Source: Guyparkeria hydrothermalis (GTDB taxonomy: Bacteria > Pseudomonadota > Gammaproteobacteria > Halothiobacillales > Halothiobacillaceae). From it: a DNA stretch of 64,000 bases. The notes under the pieces were generated by a model that did no database searches, had not been told where the DNA came from, and saw only the letters and a list, made by a program, of their open reading frames with translations. This document shows, piece after piece, positions 44,884-53,240 of this stretch (position 1 is the first letter of the stretch; every line of letters begins with the position of its first letter). The translations under genes were made by a program, and so were the position numbers. The stretch spans positions 62,001 through 126,000 of the forward strand of contig NZ_JAJSEE010000005.1 of the NCBI RefSeq assembly GCF_023555375.1. Reading direction: 5' to 3'.

Positions 44884-46335
44884 GTGAGCCTGCCCGTCAT
44901 TCATCGCCTCAACGATGACCCGCAGCGGGTACCGCCATCGCTTGCGGCGATGCTGGCCCGCGCAGGAGAGCGCGCAAGCCACCTGTTCGAAAGCGTGACC
45001 GCCGGTGGCCCGTTGAGCCGCTGGTCGATCCTGTTTTCCGCGGTCGACGAACGAATCTTCGCTCCGGCAATGCCGACGAGCGACGAGCCCCGCTTTCTCG
45101 AGCGTTTCCAGCAGGCCGTCTCGCGTCGCCAGCCGTTGCCGGCATCGTTCGATGCCAGTGACTGGCTGGCGTCGCAGGACCTGCCAGCGGAATTTCCCTT
45201 CCTCGGTGGCTGGAGCTTCTTCCTCGCCTACGAGATGGCCGCCGAGATCGAGCCCACCCTCGACCTGCCGGCCTTTGCCCTCGGTGCCGAGAGCGGCTTT
45301 CCGCGGGCGATCGCCGAATATCATCCGGCCGCCCTGGTGCGGGATCACGTGACCGGCGAAGACATCGTGGTACACGATGGCAGCGCCCGGGGCGAAGCAT
45401 TCGCCGGGGCCCTGATCACGGCCTGGCAACAGGCGCGTGACGCCGCCGGCAACGATCAGGGTGGCACGGTGGAACTGGCCGAACTCCAGGCACCGGCGGG
45501 GGCGCCGCACTGCGAGCGGGTGGCAAAGGTGCGCGACTACCTGTTCGCCGGGGACGTCTTCCAGGCCAACCTGTCACATGCCTGGCGTTTCCGACTGGCC
45601 CCCGGGGTGTCGTCCGCTGCGGTCTACGATGCCTTGTGTCGCCGCAACCCCGCCCCGTTCGCCGCCTGGTATCGCCAGCCCGAGGGGGAGATCGTCAGCT
45701 CCTCGCCGGAGCGATTGCTTAGGGTGGCCGACGGACGCGCCGAGACCCGTCCGATTGCCGGCACCCGCCGACGCGACCCGGACCCGGTGCGCGACCGCGA
45801 GCTGATCGAGCAGCTCCAGGCCCACCCCAAGGAGCGTGCCGAGCACGTCATGCTCATCGACTTGGCGCGCAACGATCTGGGCCGGGTCTGCGAGCCCGGC
45901 TCGGTGCGGGTCGACGAGTTGATGGTGGTGGAGTCCTACGCCCAGGTTCACCACCTGGTCTCGAACGTGGTCGGGCGACTGCCGGCGACCACCTCGCCAC
46001 TGGCCGCTCTGGCGGCGTGCTTTCCCGGCGGCACCATTACCGGTTGCCCGAAGGTGCGCTGCATGGAGATCCTCGCCGAGCTCGAGCAGACCGGGCGTGG
46101 GCCGTACACGGGAAGCCTGGGCTACTTGAGCAATCACGGCCGGATGGACAGCAACATCCTGATTCGAAGCCTGTTCCTCGCCCCGGACGGGCAGGGGGAG
46201 TTCCGCACCGGCGGCGGCATCGTGGCCGACTCCGACCCGGCGCGCGAACTCGACGAGACCTACCAGAAGGCCCGCGGCGTACTTGATGCCCTGGGCGGCG
46301 AGACAGCACTGGCGGCCGGGGTGCCGGTCGGATGA
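44884..46335 (+). CDS. pabB: Aminodeoxychorismate synthase component I
   Basis: A 483-residue chorismate-binding enzyme which, with the PabA glutaminase, turns chorismate into 4-amino-4-deoxychorismate for folate. The chorismate-binding domain has DVFQANLSHAWRF, PAPFAAWYR, IVSSSPERLL, HVMLIDLARNDLGRV, ACFPGGTITGCPKVRCMEI and the closing FRTGGGIVADSDPARELDET. The signature near residues 290-294 reads PIAGT, with Ala at 292 where E. coli PabB has the nucleophilic Lys (PIKGT); PIAGT is the anthranilate-synthase form. Linkage to pabC favours PabB. GTG 44884 is the chosen start; TTG 44869 is an alternative. It overlaps pabC by 4 bp. Confidence 0.85.
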   Translation: MSLPVIHRLNDDPQRVPPSLAAMLARAGERASHLFESVTAGGPLSRWSILFSAVDERIFAPAMPTSDEPRFLERFQQAVSRRQPLPASFDASDWLASQDLPAEFPFLGGWSFFLAYEMAAEIEPTLDLPAFALGAESGFPRAIAEYHPAALVRDHVTGEDIVVHDGSARGEAFAGALITAWQQARDAAGNDQGGTVELAELQAPAGAPHCERVAKVRDYLFAGDVFQANLSHAWRFRLAPGVSSAAVYDALCRRNPAPFAAWYRQPEGEIVSSSPERLLRVADGRAETRPIAGTRRRDPDPVRDRELIEQLQAHPKERAEHVMLIDLARNDLGRVCEPGSVRVDELMVVESYAQVHHLVSNVVGRLPATTSPLAALAACFPGGTITGCPKVRCMEILAELEQTGRGPYTGSLGYLSNHGRMDSNILIRSLFLAPDGQGEFRTGGGIVADSDPARELDETYQKARGVLDALGGETALAAGVPVG

Positions 46336-47273
46336 ACGCGGCCGGGTTTGCCGTCAACGACCGGGGCTGCGCCTTCGGCGATGGCCTGTTCGAGACGCTG
46401 TTCGTCCACGAGGGGCGAGTGGCCCGGCTTGACGATCACCTCGCCCGGCTGCGTTGCGGGCTGTCGCGACTCGGCCTGCCCGAGCCGTCCGGAGACCAGG
46501 TGCTCGCGGTGCTCGACGAGGCGATCAAGACCGGGGCGAGCGATCACGGGACAACCGGGGTGTGCAAGCTCGTGGTCACCGCCGGTAGCGGCCCGCGTGG
46601 CTACCGGCGTCCCGAGCAACCCGCGCTGACGGTGACGGCTACCGTCGGGCCGCTGCCGCCGGTGCCGACGGAACCACTGGCGCTCGACCCGGTACCGGTG
46701 ATCGTGGAGGGCGTGACCGCGTTGCGCGGTCTCAAGCACCTCAACCGTCTCTCGCACGTGCTGGCCCAGCAGTCGCTGCCCGCGGGACGGCGCGAGGGGC
46801 TGATGCTCGACCCGGCCGGGCGCGTGGTTTCCGGTACGATGGGCAACCTGTTCTGGCGCGAGCGCGGGGGCTGGCATACCCCGCCGTTGGTCGGCGGGGC
46901 CATTGCCGGCACGCGCCGAGCCTGGTGGATCGAGACGCTGGACGCGCGGGTGACCCCCTGCGCCCCGGGCCGACTTGCCCTGGCCGAGGCGGCCTTTCTC
47001 TGCAACGCCGTCTCGGCCTGGCGACCGGTCGGCTGGTTGCTCGGGCGGGCGCTGCCCGACGTCGATGGCCCACCCGCCGACGGGCTCGAATCGGTGGCAG
47101 GCTGCTGGCAGCCACCGGCGAGGGCAATGCGCCCCCGACAGAACCCGTGGCCGGCGAGCTTGTCCGAGGCGATGGCCGACAGTTGCTGGGGGCGGGTTGC
47201 CCTCGCGGAGTTCGGTGCCCCCTGCGAGGCGGCGTGCCCGACCCCACCGTCACCCCAATCGATCGAGCGTTAG
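46332..47273 (+). CDS. pabC: Aminodeoxychorismate lyase PabC
   Basis: A 313-residue PLP fold-type IV enzyme that releases pyruvate to give 4-aminobenzoate. N-terminal NDRGCAFGDGLFETLFVHEG and HLARLRCGLSRLGLP are typical. The PLP Lys is in LKHLNRLSHVLA, followed by EGLMLDPAGRVVSGTMGNLF, the phosphate-binding and substrate loop. The protein is about 40 residues longer than E. coli PabC because of a C-terminal extension after LLGRALPDVDG that contains several Cys and Trp residues and ends SPQSIER. The extension is not recognised. It is coupled to pabB by ATGA; mltG follows 9 bp later. Confidence 0.88.
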   Translation: MNAAGFAVNDRGCAFGDGLFETLFVHEGRVARLDDHLARLRCGLSRLGLPEPSGDQVLAVLDEAIKTGASDHGTTGVCKLVVTAGSGPRGYRRPEQPALTVTATVGPLPPVPTEPLALDPVPVIVEGVTALRGLKHLNRLSHVLAQQSLPAGRREGLMLDPAGRVVSGTMGNLFWRERGGWHTPPLVGGAIAGTRRAWWIETLDARVTPCAPGRLALAEAAFLCNAVSAWRPVGWLLGRALPDVDGPPADGLESVAGCWQPPARAMRPRQNPWPASLSEAMADSCWGRVALAEFGAPCEAACPTPPSPQSIER

Positions 47274-47282
47274 GAGTTCTGG

Positions 47283-48308
47283 ATGCGGCGAGCCATCGGA
47301 GTGTTCTTGATCTGGGCAGCCGGCATGGGCTTGCTCGCGGGCCTGTTGGTCGGGACGGGACTGGCCGTGCATTACTGGCAGAAACCGCTTGCCGAGGCGC
47401 CGACCACGCTCACCGTGGAACCGGGGCAGTCCATGCCGGCCATCGCCGCGGCCATCCACAAGGTGCAGCCGGCCATCCCGACGCGCGTGATCGACTGGAC
47501 CGCGCGTTTCCGCGGCCAGGCACGCTCGATCCAGGCCGGCGAGTACGAGGTGCGCCCCGACGACCGATTGGCGTCCCTGCTCGATCGGATGGTCGCCGGT
47601 GACGTGATCGAATACCGGTTCACCGTGCCGGAAGGCGTCACCGCGCAGGCCTTCCTCGACCAGCTGGCCGAGGCGCCGCGTATCCGGCGCACGCTCGACG
47701 AACTGACCCCGTCGGCAGTGATCGAGGCGCTCGATCTGCCGGTGGAGCACCTTGAGGGCTGGCTGTTCCCGGATACCTACCAGTACCCGGCCGGCACCAC
47801 CGACCGGGCGCTGATTCAACGCGCCTTCGACCAGATGCGCGAGGCGCTGGACGCCGCCTGGGCGGCCCGAGCGGACGACCTGCCGCTGGAGGACCCCTAC
47901 GAGGCCCTGATCCTCGCCTCGGTGATCGAGAAGGAAACCGGGCTGTCGGGCGAGCGTGGCGAGGTCGCCGGCGTGTTCGTCAATCGGCTCAAGCGCGGCA
48001 TGCGCCTGCAGACCGATCCCACCGTGATCTACGGCATGGGCGACGACTACGACGGGCGCCTGTTCAGCCGGCACCTGCGCGAGGACACGCCCTACAACAC
48101 CTACACCCGCGACGGGCTGCCGCCGACACCAATCGCCTTGCCGTCGAGCGCCTCGCTGGCGGCCGCGACCCGTCCGACCGAGACCGAGGCGCTGTACTTC
48201 GTGGCCGACGGCACCGGCGGGCACGCGTTCTCGCGCACGCTCAAGGAACACAACCGCGCCGTGGCGCGTTGGCGGGCGATCAAGCGAGAAGAGGGAGAGC
48301 GCCCATGA
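47283..48308 (+). CDS. mltG: Endolytic murein transglycosylase MltG
   Basis: A 341-residue inner-membrane protein that cuts nascent glycan strands and helps set their length. One TM helix (about residues 5-28) is followed by a LysM-like region (SIQAGEYEVRPDDRLASLLD) and the YceG catalytic domain. The catalytic Glu is in LASVIEKETGLSGER, with VFVNRLKRGMRLQTDPTVIY, YNTYTRDGLPPTPIALPSS and YFVADGTGGHAFSRT conserved. It is followed by tmk with a 4-bp overlap (ATGA). Its place between pabC and tmk is the normal gammaproteobacterial order. Confidence 0.95.
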   Translation: MRRAIGVFLIWAAGMGLLAGLLVGTGLAVHYWQKPLAEAPTTLTVEPGQSMPAIAAAIHKVQPAIPTRVIDWTARFRGQARSIQAGEYEVRPDDRLASLLDRMVAGDVIEYRFTVPEGVTAQAFLDQLAEAPRIRRTLDELTPSAVIEALDLPVEHLEGWLFPDTYQYPAGTTDRALIQRAFDQMREALDAAWAARADDLPLEDPYEALILASVIEKETGLSGERGEVAGVFVNRLKRGMRLQTDPTVIYGMGDDYDGRLFSRHLREDTPYNTYTRDGLPPTPIALPSSASLAAATRPTETEALYFVADGTGGHAFSRTLKEHNRAVARWRAIKREEGERP

Positions 48309-48940
48309 CCGCCGCCACCTCGCCGCGTTTCGTTACCCTCGAGGGGCTGGAAGGGGCGGGCAAGTCGACCGCCATGGCCTTCGTGCGCGACTGGTTCGAG
48401 GCCCGTGGCGAGACGGTGCTCTGCACCCGCGAGCCGGGCGGCACCCCACTGGCCGAGGAGTTGCGCGCGGTGCTCAAGGCCGTACGCGAGGAGCCGGTAG
48501 CCGCTTCGACCGAGCTCTTGTTGATGTTTGCGGCGCGTGCCCAGCACGTCGAGCGGGTGATCCGTCCGGCCCTCGCGGCCGGGAAGGTGGTGGTCTGCGA
48601 TCGCTTTACCGATTCCACCCGCGCCTACCAGGGCGCTGGACGCGGGCTGTCGATGGCGACCATCGACCAGTTGGCCGAGGTGGCACACGCGGGTTGTGAC
48701 CCCGAGCTCACGCTCTGGCTGGACGTGCCGGTGGCGCTGGGGCTCGAACGGGCGGCGAGCCGCGAGGCCGCCGATCGATTCGAGCAGGAGACGCTCGATT
48801 TCTTCGAGCGCGTGCGTGACGGGTTCGAGGCACTCAGCGAGCGCGAACCCGCGCGGTTCCGGCGGGTGGATGCCACGCGCGCCCTCGACGAGGTGCGTGC
48901 CCAAATCGAGACCGAACTGGAGGCAGCGCATGGCGGTTGA
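48305..48940 (+). CDS. tmk: Thymidylate kinase
   Basis: A 211-residue P-loop kinase converting dTMP to dTDP. The N-terminal phosphate-binding motif is LEGLEGAGKST, followed by the DR motif in VVCDRFTDSTRAYQGAGRGL and TREPGGTPLAEELR, which binds the nucleotide base. The LID region has RAASREAADRFEQ. Length is standard. The start ATG overlaps the mltG stop, and its own last 11 bp overlap holB, showing a tightly coupled operon. Confidence 0.96.
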   Translation: MTAATSPRFVTLEGLEGAGKSTAMAFVRDWFEARGETVLCTREPGGTPLAEELRAVLKAVREEPVAASTELLLMFAARAQHVERVIRPALAAGKVVVCDRFTDSTRAYQGAGRGLSMATIDQLAEVAHAGCDPELTLWLDVPVALGLERAASREAADRFEQETLDFFERVRDGFEALSEREPARFRRVDATRALDEVRAQIETELEAAHGG

Positions 48941-49979
48941 CGCACCGGAAGGCAATCTCTCGGGCCTGGCCGAGCAGCGGTTGGTCAGCGATCCGGCCAC
49001 CATCCGCAGCGCCGGCTGGCTGAACGATGCCTGGGCGCAGCTCGAGCGGATGATTGCCGCCAAGCGCCTGCCGCACGGGCTGCTGCTGCATGGCCGTCTG
49101 GGCGCGCCCATGACCGCGCTGCTCGAGACGCTGGCGCGCCGCCTGATCTGCGAGGCGCCCCGCGAAGGCTGGCCCTGCGGCGAGTGCCCGGCCTGTCGCC
49201 AGGCCGAGCAGGGCAGTTTTCCCGACCTGCATCGGCTGGCCGACGATCCCGATCACCGCGATATCCCGGTCGATGCCATCCGCGCCCTGATCGACGGGGC
49301 GTTCATCACCCGGTACGGCCGCATGCGGCTGGTCCTGGTCGAGCGCATCGAACGGCTCAACCGCGCCTCCGGCAACGCCCTGCTCAAGCTCCTCGAGGAA
49401 CCGCCGGAATCGATGCAGTTCCTCTGCACGGTCGAGCAGGTCGACCGGTTGCTGCCCACGATCCGTTCGCGGTTGCAGCGCGTGCGCCTGCGCGAGCCGA
49501 GACCCGACGAACTGGCCGCCTGGTGGCGGCAGGCCACGGGGTGTTCGCCCGAGCGGGCCGAGTTGCTGGCCTTTATCGACGATCCCACTCTGGTCGACGG
49601 CACGGACCCCACCTTCGATTGGCAGGCGGTAACGCAGGCGTGGGTGCAGCTGGCCGAGGAGCCCCGCTCGCCGCTTGCCGCCATCGCCCCGTGGCTGGCC
49701 ACGCCACGCCCGGTGCTGGCCCGTTGGCTGTTGCGGCTTTGGCCGGCCGTCGCCCGCCGCCAGGCCGGGCTGACCGACACGGTGCCGGCCGCCCTGGTGC
49801 CGATGCTCGATCGTCTGGCTCGTGCCCACGACGGCGAGCAATGGCTCGCGGTGCAGACCCGACTGATCCAGTTCGCCCGCGAGGCGGGGCACCCGCTGCA
49901 CCCCGAGCTCTCGGTCGAGCAGCTGGCACTGGACCTGGTCGACCCGCGTCTGGCTCGGCGTCTCGAGCCGGTCGGCTGA
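48930..49979 (+). CDS. holB: DNA polymerase III delta-prime subunit
   Basis: A 349-residue clamp-loader subunit. The AAA+ fold is recognisable from RLPHGLLLHGRLGAPMTALL, which lacks a functional Walker A as is normal in delta-prime, the zinc-finger CGECPACRQAEQGSFPDLH, then VLVERIERLNRASGNALLKL and LEEPPESMQFLCTVEQ, with the SRLQR arginine finger motif as TIRSRLQRVRL. The C-terminal helical domain is Leu/Arg-rich and weakly conserved. The start ATG 48930 lies within tmk. A 110-bp gap with two hairpins separates it from pilZ. Confidence 0.93.
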   Translation: MAVDAPEGNLSGLAEQRLVSDPATIRSAGWLNDAWAQLERMIAAKRLPHGLLLHGRLGAPMTALLETLARRLICEAPREGWPCGECPACRQAEQGSFPDLHRLADDPDHRDIPVDAIRALIDGAFITRYGRMRLVLVERIERLNRASGNALLKLLEEPPESMQFLCTVEQVDRLLPTIRSRLQRVRLREPRPDELAAWWRQATGCSPERAELLAFIDDPTLVDGTDPTFDWQAVTQAWVQLAEEPRSPLAAIAPWLATPRPVLARWLLRLWPAVARRQAGLTDTVPAALVPMLDRLARAHDGEQWLAVQTRLIQFAREAGHPLHPELSVEQLALDLVDPRLARRLEPVG

Positions 49980-50089
49980 CTTCGGCCTACCGGCGATTCC
50001 CGGTAGACTTCGGACTGGATTACTGAACCACGACCCGGCGGCGCCCCAGGCGCGGCCGGGTCGACAACCGTGTGACGAGGTAGCGTGCA

Positions 50090-50443
50090 ATGGCAGCAGG
50101 AGGCGGCCTGGGTGGAGGCATGATCCACCACAACATCCCGGACAAGGACACGCTCTACAAGTCCTACATGCCGTTCGTGAAGAACGGCGGGTTGTTCATC
50201 CCGGGGCACACCCACATCCCGATGGGCAAGGAGATCTTCCTGACCCTGACCCTGATGGGCAGCCCCGAGCGGTTGGCCGTGGCCGCCAAGGTGATCTGGG
50301 TCACCCCGCAGGGCGCTCAGGGCGGCAAGGTGGCCGGCATTGGCGTGCAGTTCGGTCGCATGGACCAGGGCCGCACGCGCCAGCAGATCGAGACCTACCT
50401 CGCCGGCGCGCTGGAAAAGGAAACGCCGACCTACACCATGTGA
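50090..50443 (+). CDS. pilZ: Type IV pilus PilZ-domain protein
   Basis: A 117-residue protein matching the original PilZ of Pseudomonas type IV pili. The core reads YKSYMPFVKNGGLFIPGHTH, MGKEIFLTLTLMGSPERLAV, KVIWVTPQGAQGGKVAGIGV and QFGRMDQGRTRQQIETYLAG. It lacks the RxxxR and D/NxSxxG c-di-GMP-binding residues, which is the known state of this PilZ subtype (family knowledge), so it is likely a protein-binding partner (PilB, FimX) and not a c-di-GMP sensor. It sits between holB and tatD, the conserved order. The Gly-rich start MAAGGGLGGG is slightly longer than usual. Confidence 0.9.
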   Translation: MAAGGGLGGGMIHHNIPDKDTLYKSYMPFVKNGGLFIPGHTHIPMGKEIFLTLTLMGSPERLAVAAKVIWVTPQGAQGGKVAGIGVQFGRMDQGRTRQQIETYLAGALEKETPTYTM

Positions 50444-50482
50444 CGCGCCGCCGCGCGCTGATCGCTTTTATCTCGGAGCACC

Positions 50483-51310
50483 ATGCAACTGTTCGATTCA
50501 CACTGCCACCTCGACCGGGTGGAGCTCGACGCCTTCGACAACGACTTCGACCGCTTCATGCACACCGCCTGGCTGGAATCGGTCACGCGGATGCTGTGCG
50601 TGTCGATCAAGCCGTCGACCTGGCCGGCGATGACCGACCTGGTCTCGCCGTACCTTGCCGGCAACCCCGAGCGCTTAGCCGAGCGCCCCGAGGTGTTCCT
50701 CTCCTACGGCCTGCATCCCACGGACGATGCCGGCGCGGTAATCCCGGCCGACGAGCTGGTGCGCGCGATCCGCGACGACCGGCACGCCGATTCCATCGTC
50801 GCGGTCGGCGAGACCGGGCTCGACTACTTCCACTGCGAGGAAGGCGAGCGCTGGCAGCACGATCGCTTCGTCAATCACATCGAGGCGGCCAAGGCGGTGG
50901 GCAAGCCGGTCATCATCCACACCCGCGGGGCCCCGGGGGACACGATGGACGTGCTCGAGCGCGAGCACGCCGAGGAATGCGGCGGGGTGATGCACTGTTT
51001 CGCCGAGGACTGGGAAACCGCGCGCCGCGCGCTGGATCTTGGCTTCTACATCTCGTTTTCCGGCATCGTGACGTTCAAGTCGGCCGCCGCGCTGCGCGAG
51101 GTGGCGAAGAAGGTGCCCGGTGACCGGATCCTGATCGAGACCGATTCGCCGTATCTCTCACCGGTCCCGTACCGCGGCAAGCCCAACAACCCCATCCGGG
51201 TGCGGCATGTCGCCGAGATGCTGGCCGACCTGCGCGGCGAGAGCCTGCCGGAAATGGCGACCCGGTCACGCGAAAACGCCCAGCGCTGGCTGGGGCTGGC
51301 GACCGGCTGA
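50483..51310 (+). CDS. TatD family metal-dependent hydrolase
   Basis: A 275-residue TIM-barrel hydrolase of the TatD/YcfH family (metal-dependent DNase or deacylase activity in studied members). Metal ligands are visible in FDSHCHLDRVE, VAVGETGLDYFHCE, PVIIHTRGAPGD, GVMHCFAEDW and ILIETDSPYLSP, in the expected order. The closing PIRVRHVAEMLADLRG and TRSRENAQRWLGL are family-typical. It ends the fab-tmk-holB-pilZ operon. A MITE (51337-51602) has been inserted between its stop codon and the downstream terminator at 51612. Confidence 0.92.
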   Translation: MQLFDSHCHLDRVELDAFDNDFDRFMHTAWLESVTRMLCVSIKPSTWPAMTDLVSPYLAGNPERLAERPEVFLSYGLHPTDDAGAVIPADELVRAIRDDRHADSIVAVGETGLDYFHCEEGERWQHDRFVNHIEAAKAVGKPVIIHTRGAPGDTMDVLEREHAEECGGVMHCFAEDWETARRALDLGFYISFSGIVTFKSAAALREVAKKVPGDRILIETDSPYLSPVPYRGKPNNPIRVRHVAEMLADLRGESLPEMATRSRENAQRWLGLATG

Positions 51311-51332
51311 CGCCCGGGGCGGCAACGCGGGG

Positions 51333-51606
51333 CAAGGGAAACTCTGCACGAATGCCATGCCACTCTGGCTTGGCGAGTCGTTCGTGCTCAAGGCGCGATG
51401 TCGCCGGCGTGCCGGTGGCCACGTCAAGACATCGCAACGCGGAGCACGGGCGACTCGCCAAGCCCCGCCGGGCGCGCCTTGAGCCGGGCATCTGCTGCGT
51501 TGTCGTCCTTGGAAAGAGAATCACTCTTCCGCGGCGGACGAGCGCCTTGCACCTGCCCGGCTCAAGGCACGCAGAGCGGGATGGCATTCGTGCAGAGTTT
51601 CCCAAG
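51333..51606. mobile_element. MITE-like element, family B copy 2 (51337-51602) with CAAG duplication
   Basis: A 266-bp element, the same length and orientation as 5662-5927 and nearly identical in sequence, differing at scattered positions. Ends are inverted over about 30 bp (GGGAAACTCTGCACGA then ATGCCAT). CAAG lies on both sides (51333-51336, 51603-51606) as a 4-bp direct repeat, which is stronger evidence of transposition than the palindromic CTAG around other copies. Frames open across it repeat in the first copy, but only because the DNA is the same. Confidence 0.87.
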
Positions 51607-51611
51607 TGAAG

Positions 51612-51645
51612 AAGGGCCCCCGTGTCTGACGTGAGGGCCCTTTTC
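51612..51645. terminator. Terminator between tatD-type gene and mltD
   Basis: AAGGGCCC (51612-51619) pairs with GGGCCCTT (51635-51642) and is followed by TTCC on the plus strand and by CTTCTTC on the minus strand, so it may serve both converging genes. The MITE lies between it and the tatD-type stop codon. Confidence 0.7.
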
Positions 51646-51678
51646 CTGTCTGGGGAATAACTCCAAGTCGGCGGCGGA

Positions 51679-53217
51679 TCAGTTGCTGGCCACCCGCAGC
51701 TCCTGGCCTGGCTTGAGGGCGGCGTCGGGACCGATGCGGTTGAGTGCGGTCAATTCCTCGACGGTGGTGGAGAACCGCTGGGCCAACTGCCAGAGCGTGT
51801 CGCCCGGCTGGACCACGTACTTCGAGGGGGCGTCCTGGTCGTCACTGGCCATCGTCGCACCGATGATCACCTTGTCGCCCGGGCGCAGGACCGGGTTGTC
51901 GCCGTAGGCGTTCATGCGCCGCAACTCGGCGAGCTTGACGCCATGCTGGCGCGAGATCGCCCAGAGCGATTCGCCCGGCTGGACGGTGTGCGTGCGGGCG
52001 TTGCCCGAGGCGATCGCGCGATCCACGCGCCCGGTCGGGACCAGGATGACCTGGCCGGGGCGGGCCACCGCGTCCTGGCGGCGGTTGATCGCGAGCAGCT
52101 CGTCGACCGAACTGCCATAGCGTTGCGCCACGCGGTAGAAGCTGTCGCCGCGCACGAAGGTGTAGCGCTGCCAGTCCTCGGCGGCGCTGGCCGCGGAGTT
52201 GAGCGTGTCGACGTCGAAGCGCCCGCGTGCCTCGCGCGGCACGAGCAGTTGCCGTGGCGTGTCGCCGGTGATCGAGCGACCGAAGCCCGGGTTGAGGCGA
52301 TAGAGCTCGTCGTGGTCCATGCCGGTCAGATCGGCCAGCTTGACCAGGCTGACGGAGCGATCGAGTTCGACCTGGGCGAGCGCGGGACGGTTCTCGATCG
52401 CGTGCGGGGTAAAGCCGTACTTCTCCGGTTCGGAGAAGATGCGCACCAGCGCGAACAGCCGGGCGGGGTAGTCCTGGGTCTCCTTGCGAATCTGCTTGAG
52501 GCTCCAGAAATCCGTGGGCCGGCCACGCTGCTCGTTTTCCCGGATGGCGTTGAGCAGGGTGCCCTGGCCGCCGTTGTAGGCGGCGATCACGGTGGGCCAG
52601 TCGTCGTCGAACATGCCGCGCAACTGGCTGAAATAGGTCACGGCCGCGTCGGTGGAGGCCTCGATGTCGCGACGGCCGTCGTAGAAGGCATCGCGATCCA
52701 GCCCGAAGTAGGTGCCGGTCGACGGGATGAACTGCCAGATGCCGGCCGCCGAGCTCGATGACAGGGCCTGCGGCAGGTAGGCGCTCTCCACGATCGGCAG
52801 TAGGGTCAGCTCCAGGGGCAGGTTCGCCGCCTCGAGTTTCTCCACGATCATGTAGAGATAGGGTTCGGCGCGCTGGCTGACCTCGCGCAGGTACTCCGGG
52901 TGGCGGGCGTAGCGGCGGATCTCGGCGTCCACCCGCGCGTTGTCCGGTATCGGTAGCGTGAAGCGGCTGGCGACCGCGCCCCACAGGTCGTGGCGGTGAT
53001 CGGTGGCCGGTTCGCCGTCGCCCCCCTGGCGGCTGATCGCGGGCAGGGTGGAGAAGCCCGGCCGGCTGGAGTCGCGCGCCTCACTGCCATCACGGTCGGC
53101 GGGCGGCACGAGTGCGGCACAGCCGTGCAGGAGCAGGACGAGCGCCGGCAGGAGCAGGCCACGCAGCAGCCGGGTCGGCAGTCGGGTGGTTAGCGCGGGA
53201 AGGGAGTGGCTTGGCAT
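51679..53217 (-). CDS. mltD: Membrane-bound lytic transglycosylase D with three LysM domains
   Basis: A 512-residue outer-membrane lipoprotein that cleaves glycan strands. The lipobox LLLHGC lies near residue 33. The SLT domain (about 110-235) has catalytic Glu in LTLLPIVESAYLP, followed by SSSAAGIWQFIPSTGTYFGL and VIAAYNGGQGTLLNAI. Three LysM repeats close the protein: FVRGDSFYRVAQRYG, HTVQPGESLWAISRQHG and YVVQPGDTLWQLAQRFS, each ending in a PGQ/PGD motif. The start codon ATG (53217) and its 5' flank lie in a degenerate MITE end (53212-53236), so part of the translation initiation region derives from the repeat. No strong ribosome site is seen. Confidence 0.92.
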   Translation of the reverse strand: MPSHSLPALTTRLPTRLLRGLLLPALVLLLHGCAALVPPADRDGSEARDSSRPGFSTLPAISRQGGDGEPATDHRHDLWGAVASRFTLPIPDNARVDAEIRRYARHPEYLREVSQRAEPYLYMIVEKLEAANLPLELTLLPIVESAYLPQALSSSSAAGIWQFIPSTGTYFGLDRDAFYDGRRDIEASTDAAVTYFSQLRGMFDDDWPTVIAAYNGGQGTLLNAIRENEQRGRPTDFWSLKQIRKETQDYPARLFALVRIFSEPEKYGFTPHAIENRPALAQVELDRSVSLVKLADLTGMDHDELYRLNPGFGRSITGDTPRQLLVPREARGRFDVDTLNSAASAAEDWQRYTFVRGDSFYRVAQRYGSSVDELLAINRRQDAVARPGQVILVPTGRVDRAIASGNARTHTVQPGESLWAISRQHGVKLAELRRMNAYGDNPVLRPGDKVIIGATMASDDQDAPSKYVVQPGDTLWQLAQRFSTTVEELTALNRIGPDAALKPGQELRVASN

Positions 53218-53236
53218 TCGTGCAGGATTCCTTCAG
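53212..53236 (-). repeat. Degenerate MITE family B terminus over the mltD start
   Basis: TGGCATTCGTGCAG (14 bases) is identical to the right end of the family B elements; the remaining outer bases (GATTCCTTCAG against AGTTTCCCTAG) have drifted. On the minus strand it supplies the ATG used by mltD. No matching left end is adjacent. Confidence 0.6.
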
Positions 53237-53240
53237 CGGG

